Part shown: piece after piece, positions 35,072 to 43,110 of the stretch | How the letters are laid out: every line of letters begins with the position of its first letter | Position numbering within the stretch: the first letter of the stretch is position 1 | Assembly (NCBI GenBank): GCA_963752325.1 | Contig: CAVVXU010000010.1 | Coordinates: 1-64,000 of the forward strand | Reading direction: 5' to 3' | Origin: CAVTJL01 sp963752325 | Lineage (GTDB): Bacteria > Pseudomonadota > Alphaproteobacteria > Geminicoccales > Geminicoccaceae | DNA: 64,000 nucleotides | Translations under genes and position numbers: made by a program | The notes under the pieces: generated by a model | What the model saw: only the letters and a program-made list of their open reading frames with translations | Told to the model about the DNA's origin: nothing | Database searches by the model: none

Positions 35072-36123
35072 ACGAGCAGGCGCTCCTCGTGGCCATGGCG
35101 AGCACCCTGGTCGGCGGCGGCAAGGGCCTCCTCGCCATGGACGAGAGCAATCCGACCTGCAACAGACGGTTCGCTGCGGCCGGGATCCCCCAGACCGAGG
35201 AAACCCGGCGCGCCTATCGGGAATTGATTTTGACCACGCCCCGCCTCGGGGAGTGCATCAGCGGCGCCATCCTCTACGACGAGACGATCCGCCAGCACAC
35301 CAAGGACGGCACCGCCTTCGTCGCCATCCTCGCCGACAGCGGCATCGTCCCGGGCATCAAGGTGGACATGGGGGCGAAGCCGCTCGCGGGCCATCCCGGC
35401 GAGAAGGTCACCGAAGGCCTCGACGGGCTGCGTGCCCGCCTCGAGGAGTATCTCCAGATGGGCGCCCGCTTCGCCAAGTGGCGAGCGGTGGTCGCCATCG
35501 GCGACGGGATCCCCAGCCGGGGCTGCATCGAGGCGAACGCGCAGGCGCTGGCGCGTTACGCCGCGCTGTGCCAGGAAGTGGGCCTGGTGCCGGTGGTCGA
35601 GCCCGAAGTGCTGATGGCCGGCGACCATACGTTGGAGCGCTGCCGCGAGGTCACCGAGGACCTGCTGCGCGCTGTCTTCGAGGCGCTGGACACCCAACGG
35701 GTGATGCTGGAGGCGATGATCCTGAAGCCGAACATGGTGCTGCCAGGCCTGGATCGGCCCCAGCAGAATTCGTTGGACGAGGTCGCCGACGCCACGCTGG
35801 GGTGCCTCCTGAGGACCGTTCCCGCCGCCGTGGCGGGGATCGCCTTCCTGTCGGGCGGTCAGTCGGGCGAGCTGGCGTCGGCCCGGCTGAATGCCATCAA
35901 CCTCAGGCGCGAGCCAGCGCGCTTGCGGGCCCCTTGGCCGCTCGTGTTCTCGTTCGCGCGCGCGATACAGCAGCCGGCCCTGGAAATCTGGCACGGCGAG
36001 GAGACCCGGCGCACGGCCGCACAGCAAGCCCTCTACCATCGAGCATCCTGCAACCGCGCCGCGATCCACGGCGAGTACAGCGCGGCAATGGAGGCCGAGC
36101 CCGTGGGAGCTCTGGTGTCGTGA
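35068..36123 (+). CDS. fbaB: Fructose-bisphosphate aldolase, class I
   Basis: 351-residue metal-independent class I aldolase. Signatures are GKGLLAMDESNPTCNRRF at the start, KWRAVVAIGDGIPS (substrate lysine region), LVPVVEPEVLMAGDH, and MILKPNMVLPG, whose Lys forms the Schiff base, followed by FLSGGQSGELASARLNAI (phosphate binding). The start at 35068 overlaps the phosphoketolase stop as ATGA, preferred to the ATG at 35053. It splits or forms fructose 1,6-bisphosphate, so with tpiA it links the phosphoketolase branch to triose phosphates. Class I enzymes resist oxidation and metal starvation better than class II ones. Confidence 0.93.
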   Translation: MNEQALLVAMASTLVGGGKGLLAMDESNPTCNRRFAAAGIPQTEETRRAYRELILTTPRLGECISGAILYDETIRQHTKDGTAFVAILADSGIVPGIKVDMGAKPLAGHPGEKVTEGLDGLRARLEEYLQMGARFAKWRAVVAIGDGIPSRGCIEANAQALARYAALCQEVGLVPVVEPEVLMAGDHTLERCREVTEDLLRAVFEALDTQRVMLEAMILKPNMVLPGLDRPQQNSLDEVADATLGCLLRTVPAAVAGIAFLSGGQSGELASARLNAINLRREPARLRAPWPLVFSFARAIQQPALEIWHGEETRRTAAQQALYHRASCNRAAIHGEYSAAMEAEPVGALVS

Positions 36124-36737
36124 CCAACATCGAAGCCAAACCACTCCAGATCTACCTGATCCGGCACGGCGAGACCGAGTGGTCGCTATCCGGCCAGCAC
36201 ACGGGCCGCACCGACATCCCGTTGACGGCGCATGGCGAGGACGAGGCGAGGGCGCTTGCGCCCTCGCTCCGGGGGATCGCATTCTCGCGGGTGCTAACCA
36301 GCCCGCTGCGGCGCGCGCGACACACAGCCGAACTGACCGGCCTCGGGGCCGCGGCCGAGATCGAGCCGGACCTCGCAGAGTGGGACTATGGCGACTACGA
36401 GGGAATTCGCTCCGTGGATATTCGAAAGGAGCGTCCGGGCTGGAACGTGTTTCAGGATGGCTGCCCGAACGGCGAGACGCCTGACCAGGTCGCCGCCCGC
36501 GCCGACCGGCTGATCCGGCATCTCTGCACGTTCGAGGGCAACATCGCCCTGTTCTCGCACGGCCAGTTCGGCTGCAGCCTCGCGGCCCGGTGGATTGGGC
36601 TCGCGGTCATCGAGGCGCAGCACTTCTCGCTCGGAACGGCGTCCCTCAGCATCCTCGGCTATGCTACCGGTCACCCCGAGCGACGGGTGATCGCGATGTG
36701 GAATACGGCCCCGCGGACACCAGCCACGGGGCCGTAA
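36120..36737 (+). CDS. Histidine phosphatase family protein (phosphoglycerate mutase-like)
   Basis: 205 residues from a GTG that overlaps the aldolase stop. The histidine phosphatase active site is clear: IYLIRHGETEWSLSGQHTGRTDIPL (RHG), SPLRRARHTAEL, EWDYGDYEG (acid residue) and LFSHGQFGCSLAAR (second His). It resembles cofactor-dependent phosphoglycerate mutase relatives of the CobC/GpmB type. Whether it is a glycolytic mutase or a sugar-phosphate phosphatase cannot be decided by sequence; the lack of a long insertion favours phosphatase, the neighbours favour central carbon metabolism. It is last in the phosphoketolase-aldolase operon. Confidence 0.85.
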   Translation: MTNIEAKPLQIYLIRHGETEWSLSGQHTGRTDIPLTAHGEDEARALAPSLRGIAFSRVLTSPLRRARHTAELTGLGAAAEIEPDLAEWDYGDYEGIRSVDIRKERPGWNVFQDGCPNGETPDQVAARADRLIRHLCTFEGNIALFSHGQFGCSLAARWIGLAVIEAQHFSLGTASLSILGYATGHPERRVIAMWNTAPRTPATGP

Positions 36738-36778
36738 CGAGCGCAACCCGGTTCTCTGGGTGCCCCCGGCCGGCCGCC

Positions 36779-36789
36779 TCGGAAACTAC
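36779..36789 (-). promoter_or_regulatory. GTAGTTTCCGA motif in a convergent intergenic region
   Basis: Exact 11-mer on the minus strand, between the 3' ends of the histidine phosphatase gene and the HAD-GH65 gene. It points away from the latter and no gene on that strand follows. The bases 25-27 downstream lack the CTA(C/T) box seen at the other sites, so it is probably not a promoter now. Confidence 0.4.
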
Positions 36790-39700
36790 GCTCCGTCGCT
36801 CAATGGAAACACACGGGTCGTCCCGCCGACGTACTCGCAGAGCTTGCCGTCGACGCATAAGGAGATCGGCGGCACCGCAGCATCACGCCCGCGCACCGAG
36901 AGCGAGTCGCGGGTCAGCCGCAGATCGAGCGAATGCCCGCGGTAGCGGATGCGCAGATCGAGGCGCTCCAACTCCCGCGGCAATTCGGGATTGAGGCGCA
37001 GGACATCGCCCCTGACCTCGATCCCGGTCGACACGCGCTGCACGAGGTCGACGGTCCCGGCCATGGCGCCGAGGTGGATGCCCTCCGCGGTCGTGCCGTG
37101 CTGGACATCGTTCACGTCGCTCTGCAGAGCTTCGGCGAAGAAGTCCATCGCGCGCTGCCGGTCGGAACGCGCCAGCACCCAGGCACACACCACACGCGAC
37201 AGCGTCGAGCCGTGCGACGAGCGGGCGATATAGTAGGCGATGTTGCGCGGGATCGTCCCGATATCGAACGGATAGCCCAGACGCTCGAACAGCTCGCCGA
37301 GCTCCTCTGCCGAAAACAGATAGAACAACATCAGCACGTCGGCCTGCTTCGAGATCTTGTAGCGGTTGGCGCTGTCGTGCTCGAGCTCGAGAATCAGATC
37401 GAGGCGCTGAATGTTGCCGTAACGCGTGCGGTAGTCCTGCCAATCGAGCTCGCGCAAGTTCTCGTAGCCGTCGAACTGGCTGATGATCCCGTCGTCATGG
37501 AACGGCACGTACATCCTGTGACTGATGTCGCTCCAGCGCGCGATCTCCTCCGAGGACAGACCGAGCCGGGTCGCGAGCTCGGCGCGCCGGACCTCCGACA
37601 GCAGCTCGAGGACCTCCTGCGCCCGGCAGAGGACCCACACGGCCATGAGGTTGGTGTAGGCGTTGTTGTCGAGGCCCGGCGTTGCCGAGTCCGGAGAGCC
37701 ATCGTGAAACTCGTCGGGACCCATCACGCCCCGGATCTGGTAGCGCCCGCGCTCGTCATCGAAGCTCGCGATGCTCGACCAGAAGCGCGCGATCTCGAGG
37801 ATCAGCTCGGCACCGTAGGCATGCAGGAACTCGATGTCGCGCGTGACCTGGAAGTACTGCCAGACGTTGTGAGCGATCGCGCTGCCGACGTGGCGTTGCA
37901 GGTAGGAGTTGTCGGGCACCCAGCGCTCTGAGCGCGGGCTCAGGTTGAGCGCCTGGGTCTCCTCCTGACCATCGCTGCCGCTCTGCCAGGGGAACATGGC
38001 GCCCTGGTATCCGGCGGCGGTGGCGGCGGCCCGCGCCTCGCCCAGACGCCGGTGGCGGTACATCAGAAGGGATCGGGTGATCTCGGGCATGCGATAATTG
38101 AAGAACGGGAAGATGAACAGCTCGTCCCAGAAGACATGGCCCTGATACGCTTCCCCCGTCCAGCCCCGCGCCGGCACGCCGATATCGAGGCCGATCGAGT
38201 TGGGCGAGACCGCCTGCAGCAGGTGAAGCATGTTCAGGCGCAGCAGCATCGGCACGTTCAACTTGAAGCCGGGATCGGCCGGCCGGATATGCACGTCGAA
38301 GCGACGCCACAGGTGCCGCCAGGCGAGCACATGGTCCGTCATCACGGCCTCGAAGCGACCCGCGCGCGCCACCGCCTTGCGCGCCTCCAGCATGCACTCC
38401 GAGATGGCTCGATCGCGCGAGGTATAGAAGAAAGCCAGCTTCTCCAACACCAGCGTCTGGCCCTGCTTGACGTCGATCTCGAGCTCCTGCCCGATATACC
38501 CAGGCTCCTCGATCACCCGGCGCTGGACCTCGAGCAGCCGGCCGTCGAGGAACGCCTGCGTTCGCGCCGTCTGCGCGACATGGACGTGCGACTGGCAGCT
38601 GCGCACCAGCAGGCTCAGGCCGTCGTCGCCGACGACCTCGCCGGCCAGCGGCTCCAGGTGCCGGTTGTTGAACCTGCGGTACAGCTTTGCGCCCGCGTTG
38701 ACGACGCGCCCGTCGATCGCCGAGCGCACGGTGACTGCTGCCGACCAGTTGTCGGCGGTCAGCGCCAGCTCCAGTGCGCCCAGATGCATGTCGCCCATCG
38801 AGACCAGGCGTCGCTCCTCGAGCGTGCTGATCCGCCCCTGGCCGTCCTCGAAGCTGATGCTCCGCGCCAGCACGCCGCGTCGCAGATCGAGCTCCTGGCG
38901 GTACGACAGGACCTTGACGGTCCGCGCATCGAACCAGTCCTGCCCGGCGATGCGAAACGCGAGTGCCAGCCAGTTGGGGCAATTCACGAGATCCTCGTTC
39001 TCGACCACGCGGCCGGCGATTTCGCTGCACAACCGATTGTAGCCGCCGGCGAGGTAGGTCCCCGGATAGTGGACGTCATCCGCCACGGCCCCGGCGGCGG
39101 CCCCGCGGGTCGCGAGATAGCCATTGCCCAGGGTGCACAACGCCTCGCGGACACCCTCCTTCGTCGGGTCGAAGCCCTCGAACGCCAGGGACCAGGCGGA
39201 AGGCGGTTCCGCGGCGACCCGGACCTGCGCCAGATCGGTCACCACGACATCGGCGCCGGCAGCGCGCAGCTCCTTCGCGTGGTCGCGGTGGTCGACCCCG
39301 ATCACGCAGCCGAAGCGGCCCGCGCGCCCGGCCTCGGCGCCGGCGGTCGCGTCCTCGACGACGACCGCCCGCGAAGGCTCGGCCCCGACGCGCCGCGCCG
39401 CCTCCAGGAAAGCATCCGGTGCCGGCTTGCCCTTGAGCCCGAGACGGGTGATATCCACGCCGTCGACGCGCGCGTCGAACAGATGCGCGATACCGGCTGC
39501 CTCGAGCACCGCCGCGCAGTTGTTGCTGGAGGACACGACCGCGGTCTTGATCTCCTGCGCCCGGACCTCGCGCACCAGCGCGATCGACGCTTCATAGGGC
39601 TCGACGCCGCACTGCTTCAGCTGCTGCAGGAAATACCGCTCCTTCAGATTGCCGAGCGCGCACACGCTCTGCACGTCGGGGCCGTCGTCGGGTTCACCCA

Positions 39701-39962
39701 AGGGCAAGTCGATGCCGCGTGACTCGAGGAAGGCCGCCATGCCGTCGTAACGCGGCTTGCCGTCGACGTGGCGCAGGTAGTCGGTGTCGATGTCGAAGGC
39801 GACGAACGGCTCGCCCGATTGGCTGGCACGCTGCTCGAGAAACCCGTCGAACAGCTTCTTCCAGGCCGACGCATGCACGCTCGCCGTCCGGGTCAGGACC
39901 CCGTCCAGATCGAACAGCACCGCGTCGTAGTCCCGCGGGGAGAGTGTGATGACGACGATCAT
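36786..39962 (-). CDS. Beta-phosphoglucomutase-like HAD fused to GH65 disaccharide phosphorylase
   Basis: 1058-residue fusion. Residues about 1-250 form a HAD beta-phosphoglucomutase-like domain (VLFDLDGVLTRTASVHASAW, TAVVSSSNNCAAVLEAAG, KPAPDAFLEAARRVG, VVVEDATAGAEAGRAG). Residues about 255-1040 are GH65: WSLAFEGFDPTKEGVREAL, GLDIGVPARGWTGEAYQGH, FWDELFIFPFF, and the catalytic acid in IRGVMGPDEFHDG. GH65 enzymes split trehalose, maltose, kojibiose or nigerose with phosphate to beta-glucose 1-phosphate, which the HAD half would turn into glucose 6-phosphate. The disaccharide is not determinable by eye. It is intact and sits alone on the minus strand after the box at 40194. The long open frame on the plus strand over it is a shadow. 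Confidence 0.92.
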   Translation of the reverse strand: MIVVITLSPRDYDAVLFDLDGVLTRTASVHASAWKKLFDGFLEQRASQSGEPFVAFDIDTDYLRHVDGKPRYDGMAAFLESRGIDLPLGEPDDGPDVQSVCALGNLKERYFLQQLKQCGVEPYEASIALVREVRAQEIKTAVVSSSNNCAAVLEAAGIAHLFDARVDGVDITRLGLKGKPAPDAFLEAARRVGAEPSRAVVVEDATAGAEAGRAGRFGCVIGVDHRDHAKELRAAGADVVVTDLAQVRVAAEPPSAWSLAFEGFDPTKEGVREALCTLGNGYLATRGAAAGAVADDVHYPGTYLAGGYNRLCSEIAGRVVENEDLVNCPNWLALAFRIAGQDWFDARTVKVLSYRQELDLRRGVLARSISFEDGQGRISTLEERRLVSMGDMHLGALELALTADNWSAAVTVRSAIDGRVVNAGAKLYRRFNNRHLEPLAGEVVGDDGLSLLVRSCQSHVHVAQTARTQAFLDGRLLEVQRRVIEEPGYIGQELEIDVKQGQTLVLEKLAFFYTSRDRAISECMLEARKAVARAGRFEAVMTDHVLAWRHLWRRFDVHIRPADPGFKLNVPMLLRLNMLHLLQAVSPNSIGLDIGVPARGWTGEAYQGHVFWDELFIFPFFNYRMPEITRSLLMYRHRRLGEARAAATAAGYQGAMFPWQSGSDGQEETQALNLSPRSERWVPDNSYLQRHVGSAIAHNVWQYFQVTRDIEFLHAYGAELILEIARFWSSIASFDDERGRYQIRGVMGPDEFHDGSPDSATPGLDNNAYTNLMAVWVLCRAQEVLELLSEVRRAELATRLGLSSEEIARWSDISHRMYVPFHDDGIISQFDGYENLRELDWQDYRTRYGNIQRLDLILELEHDSANRYKISKQADVLMLFYLFSAEELGELFERLGYPFDIGTIPRNIAYYIARSSHGSTLSRVVCAWVLARSDRQRAMDFFAEALQSDVNDVQHGTTAEGIHLGAMAGTVDLVQRVSTGIEVRGDVLRLNPELPRELERLDLRIRYRGHSLDLRLTRDSLSVRGRDAAVPPISLCVDGKLCEYVGGTTRVFPLSDGA

Positions 39963-40295
39963 CGAGCCTCCTGCCTGGCGTTCCCGTCATCCAGCGCCTT
40001 CGGACGACGGGCGTCCGATCGGCCAAACTTCGCCCTCCAGCTGGAGAGGCGGTACCGTCGATCTCCCGCTTGCGGCCGACGTCAGCCGTCGCCGCGCGGG
40101 CGCGCGCCGCATAGACCCGCAGGCCGAGACAGCGGTCCGACGAAAGGCTCGCCAATTCCGTTCATAGCTGGCGGAAGATCGGCAAGAACAGACTCGGAAA
40201 CTACTCAGCGTGAAGACCTGCTCGTCTCATAACCACCAAATCGATGGCCGTTTGGAAGCTGACTGTTCAGCACGCTGCCGAGGTCGACATCGATC
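39963..40295. other. Leader region of the HAD-GH65 gene
   Basis: About 330 bases between the GH65 start and an IS3-type end. It holds the promoter motif at 40194-40204. Weak open frames on both strands have no start signals. Otherwise nothing recognised. Confidence 0.5.
40162..40204 (-). promoter_or_regulatory. FixJ-like box and -10-like element before the HAD-GH65 gene
   Basis: On the minus strand, CTGAGTAGTTTCCGAG with the exact motif at 40194-40204, and CTATGA starting 27 bases beyond its last base. It lies about 230 bases before the GH65 start, the longest leader of the set. Confidence 0.58.
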
Positions 40296-40345
40296 TGAAC
40301 CGCGCCGGGTTTGCCGGAGGCACCCACCGTTGAGAGGATGGTGCA

Positions 40346-40470
40346 ATGAGCGGCAGAAAGACGGCGGCGAGCTTCTCGCCTGAGGTCAGGAAGCGGCGCG
40401 GTGCGCTTGGTGCTGGAGCATCACGGGTCATTGGCTGGCCAGTGCAGCAGCAGGCTTGCTGAATGCGGCG
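40346..40470 (+). pseudogene. IS3-family transposase orfA, N-terminal fragment
   Basis: From the ATG at 40346 the frame reads MSGRKTAASFSPEVRKR, then after a one-base shift VRLVLEHHGSLAGQ. This is the start of the helix-turn-helix OrfA of IS3/IS407-type elements (usual form FSPEVRERAVRLVLEHxG). Resemblance stops there, and hpf begins 60 bases later. It lies 25 bases inside the left terminal repeat, in the correct place and orientation for such an element. Confidence 0.6.
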
Positions 40471-40526
40471 TAACAACGCATGATAGACTGACGAAGGCCC
40501 GCCACCTGGAGAATCCCGGCTTGGTC

Positions 40527-40874
40527 ATGCAAATTCAGATCAACACCGATGAAAACGTAGAAGGCGGGGAAGACCTCTCCGCCCGGGTTTCTGCCGAGAT
40601 CCGCGCCCGTCTGGACCGCTACAGTCAGCATATCACCCGTCTTGAAGTGCACCTCAGCGATGGGGATGGGAGCAAATCCGGCGGTTCCGACAAGCGTTGC
40701 CTCATCGAAGCACGCCTGGAGGGTCGTCAGCCGGAAGTGGTCAGCGAACGGGCCGCCACGCTCGAGGGCGCATATTCGGGCGCCGCCAAGAAGTTGCAGC
40801 GCGCCCTGGAGACGACCCTCGGCAGGCTCAATCATGTGAAGGGCGCCGACACCATCCGGACCGGCGATCGGTAG
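40527..40874 (+). CDS. hpf: Ribosome hibernation-promoting factor family (HPF/RaiA)
   Basis: 115-residue protein with the beta-alpha-beta-beta-beta-alpha pattern of the short HPF/YfiA family: MQIQINTDENVEGGED, RARLDRYSQHITRLEVHLSDGDG, RCLIEARLEGRQPEVVSERAATLEGAYSGAA, then KKLQRALETTLGRL. These bind the 30S decoding site and silence ribosomes during stress or stationary phase. It is more acidic and divergent than housekeeping HPF, so it is probably an accessory copy. No strong ribosome-binding site precedes the ATG. It lies inside a pair of IS3-type terminal repeats together with two small genes. Confidence 0.75.
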   Translation: MQIQINTDENVEGGEDLSARVSAEIRARLDRYSQHITRLEVHLSDGDGSKSGGSDKRCLIEARLEGRQPEVVSERAATLEGAYSGAAKKLQRALETTLGRLNHVKGADTIRTGDR

Positions 40875-40927
40875 GAGATCGCCTGCCGCCAGATACCCGA
40901 AGCAACGAACCTCGGCGGAACAAGATC

Positions 40928-41173
40928 ATGGTTGAGAAACTACCCAAGACGCCAGCCCCGAAGAACAGTCCCAAAAGCAAGCACGATCAGGGCAAATCCG
41001 GAGACAACGCTGCGGACAGTTCGCTGGAACCCGTCGCCGTTGATCGACCCGGCTTCGATTTGGGTGGTTCAACCGGCAAGACGAGCGCGGGAACGGGTCT
41101 GGGCCTAGGCACGGATGCGGCTGAAAATCGCCGCGATCGCAGCCTGCCGGGGCGCCGAGGGAAACGCACGTAG
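40928..41173 (+). CDS. Small charged hypothetical protein
   Basis: 81 residues from the ATG at 40928 (MVEKLPKTPAPKNSPKSKHD). The N-terminal half is Lys/Pro-rich and the rest Gly-rich with no hydrophobic core, so it is probably disordered. It ends RSLPGRRGKRT. No family is recognised. It follows hpf by 53 bases on the same strand and may be co-transcribed. Confidence 0.4.
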   Translation: MVEKLPKTPAPKNSPKSKHDQGKSGDNAADSSLEPVAVDRPGFDLGGSTGKTSAGTGLGLGTDAAENRRDRSLPGRRGKRT

Positions 41174-41461
41174 AGCATAGCCTGCTGGCGACGCCTCTCG
41201 CTTCTTTGGCGGCCAAAGCGCGCGATCAGCCCTGTAGAGTGGCACTCGCGGCCAACCGCCTCGGCCAACTCGTCGATGGCATGAGGTTCCGTGATGGAGA
41301 GGCCGTTCAAGACGCCGAAGAGCAAGCGGCCGCTTGAGCCCGTACATCAAGATTGCAAATAGCCTTTGGCCGGGCGGCGCCAGGGCAAGTCTACCAAAGT
41401 CTAAACCAGAGTTGTGAAGGGCCCCAACGTTCAGCGAGATCCTACCGAAGGAGGTATCACC

Positions 41462-41626
41462 ATGTCGCTCGAACTCATACTCGTCATCATCCTTGTCATC
41501 GCCTTGCTTGGCGGCTTTAGTGGTCGCTTCGGCGGCTACGGCTATGGCTTCGGTCATAGCGGTGTCGGTGTCATCGGTATCATCCTGATCATCCTCGTGG
41601 TCTTGGTTGTTATGGGTCGACTGTGA
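41462..41626 (+). CDS. DUF3309-like small membrane protein
   Basis: 54 residues, MSLELILVIILVIALLGG followed by a Gly/Phe/Tyr-rich loop (GRFGGYGYGFGHSG) and a second hydrophobic helix (VGVIGIILIILVVLVVMGRL). The pattern matches DUF3309, tiny two-helix membrane proteins common in alphaproteobacteria and often stress-linked. The ATG has a near-perfect Shine-Dalgarno (AAGGAGGT) seven bases upstream, one of the strongest in the window, so high expression is likely. Confidence 0.75.
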   Translation: MSLELILVIILVIALLGGFSGRFGGYGYGFGHSGVGVIGIILIILVVLVVMGRL

Positions 41627-42072
41627 CCCGGCAGGCTGATGTCGGATGAGTCGTCTTCGTCAGCGTCCGGAGAACCATTTCGTCGGCCGCATTGACCCCC
41701 GTCGTGAGGCTCGCGCCCACCTTTTGGGCAGCATTGGGCGGCTCTCGGTCGATCCAGGTTGAATGGTGGCGGCGCGCGCTCGGTGGGTAGTGCCGGCTCA
41801 AACCAAACAGCGACCGACAAACCCGGCGCGGTTCACTGGATCGTTGAGCGTCACGGCTATCGAACCCCAGCTCGGGTCTGTGCCGAGCAACTCGGTACCC
41901 TGGCCGCCTAGGCGTCAGCGCGGTGTCTCAATTCTGTGGACCGGTACAGCCGCGCGGGTGATAATCGACCCTACGTACGAAGGCAGGTCTCGCTCAGGCT
42001 CGGAAACGATCCAATGCGCATGATCCGCTCACCAAGAACGCGGGTGTCGTGGCTTGCCAGACTTGTGGTCGA
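41627..42072. other. Gap with IS3-type right end
   Basis: About 450 bases without a convincing gene. It contains the inverted terminal repeat at 41816-41835. A partial TCGGAAAC match at 42000 diverges from the promoter motif after eight bases. Short frames on both strands have no other support. Confidence 0.5.
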
Positions 42073-43056
42073 TCACGGTACGAGCACAGCAGCCCCGTCG
42101 AACCGGCCAGCCCGCAAATCCTCCAGCGCCTTGTTGGCCTGCTTAAGGGGGTAGGTCGTGGTCTTGACGACAATGCCGATTTTCGGGACCAGCTCGAGGA
42201 AATCGATCCCGTCCTGCCGGGTGAGGTTGGCGACCGACAGCAATTGCCGCTCTTCCCAGAGAATTCGGTAGGGAAAGCTGGGTATGTCGCTCATATGGAT
42301 TCCGGCGCAGACCACGCGCCCACCTTTGCACACCGCCTTGAGCGCCTGGGGCGCCAGATCGCCCACGGTCGCGTAGATGATCGCCGCGTCGAGCGGCTCC
42401 GGGGGCATTTCATCAGAGCCGCCCGCCCAGGTAACGCCGAGACTTTGAGCGAAGATTTGTGTGCCGGTATCACCCGGCCGGGTGAAGGCGAAGACCTCTC
42501 TGCCCTGCCACCTGGCGACCTGCGCGACGATGTGGCCGGCGGAGCCGAAGCCATAGATCCCCAGCCGCTTGCCGTCGCCGGCGATCTTCAGGGAACGCCA
42601 GCCGATCAATCCCGCGCAGAGCAGAGGCGCCAGTGACACGTCGCTGCCCGTCTCGCCGAGCGGAAACGCAAAGCGCGCGTCGGCGATGACTGCGGTCGCG
42701 AAACCGCCGTCACGCGTGTAGCCGGTGAAGAGCGGAGCATCGCAGAGGTTTTCCCTATGCGCCTTGCAATAGGGGCAAACGCCGCAGGTGTGGCCGAGCC
42801 AGGGAATGCCCACCCGCTCACCGATGGCCAGCCCTGCAACGCCAGATCCGATCGCATCGATCCGGCCAACGATCTCGTGGCCCGGGATGATTGGTGATTT
42901 CGGGTCCGGCAACTCACCGTCCAGAACGTGCAGATCGGTGCGACAGACGCCGCAGGCGAGGACCTCCACCCGTACCTCCCCGGAGCCAGGCTGCCGGTCG
43001 GGCAATTCGGTCCATTCGAGCGGCCGGCCCGGGCTGTTGAGCACCATCGCCTTCAT
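42073..43056 (-). CDS. Zinc-dependent alcohol dehydrogenase (AdhA-like)
   Basis: 327-residue medium-chain dehydrogenase/reductase. The catalytic zinc ligands are in ACGVCRTDLHVLDG (Cys) and PGHEIVGRI (His, Glu). The structural zinc loop is HTCGVCPYCKAHRENLCDAP (four Cys). The Rossmann motif LGIYGFGSAGHI follows. It resembles the AdhA/propanol-preferring subgroup acting on short primary alcohols with NAD(H). It is intact and lies downstream of the NAD(P)HX repair gene on the same strand, with a 54-base gap; the box at 44667 would control both. It is one of three zinc ADHs in this island. Confidence 0.9.
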   Translation of the reverse strand: MKAMVLNSPGRPLEWTELPDRQPGSGEVRVEVLACGVCRTDLHVLDGELPDPKSPIIPGHEIVGRIDAIGSGVAGLAIGERVGIPWLGHTCGVCPYCKAHRENLCDAPLFTGYTRDGGFATAVIADARFAFPLGETGSDVSLAPLLCAGLIGWRSLKIAGDGKRLGIYGFGSAGHIVAQVARWQGREVFAFTRPGDTGTQIFAQSLGVTWAGGSDEMPPEPLDAAIIYATVGDLAPQALKAVCKGGRVVCAGIHMSDIPSFPYRILWEERQLLSVANLTRQDGIDFLELVPKIGIVVKTTTYPLKQANKALEDLRAGRFDGAAVLVP

Positions 43057-43110
43057 GAGCTTTTCCTTACTGGGGTTGGCCCCATGAGCGCAGGTGAAGG
43101 ATCGTTGTCC

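Larger units (their letters stand above)
40296..41835 (+). mobile_element. IS3-type (IS407-group-like) ends bracketing HPF and two small genes
   Basis: TGAACCGCGCCGGGTTTGCC at 40296-40315 is repeated in inverted orientation at 41816-41835 with one mismatch. The sequence resembles IS407-group termini. Just inside the left end is the start of a transposase orfA, broken off after about 45 codons; no orfB is present. The space instead holds hpf, a small soluble gene and a DUF3309-like gene. It may be an IS whose transposase was replaced by passengers, or two separate solo ends. No target duplication is evident (GATC left, CTGG right). Confidence 0.45.

Noticed and set aside
42000..42010. TCGGAAACGAT, minus-strand partial match to GTAGTTTCCGA
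   Set aside because: The GTAG part is not conserved, and it lies downstream of the only minus-strand gene nearby.
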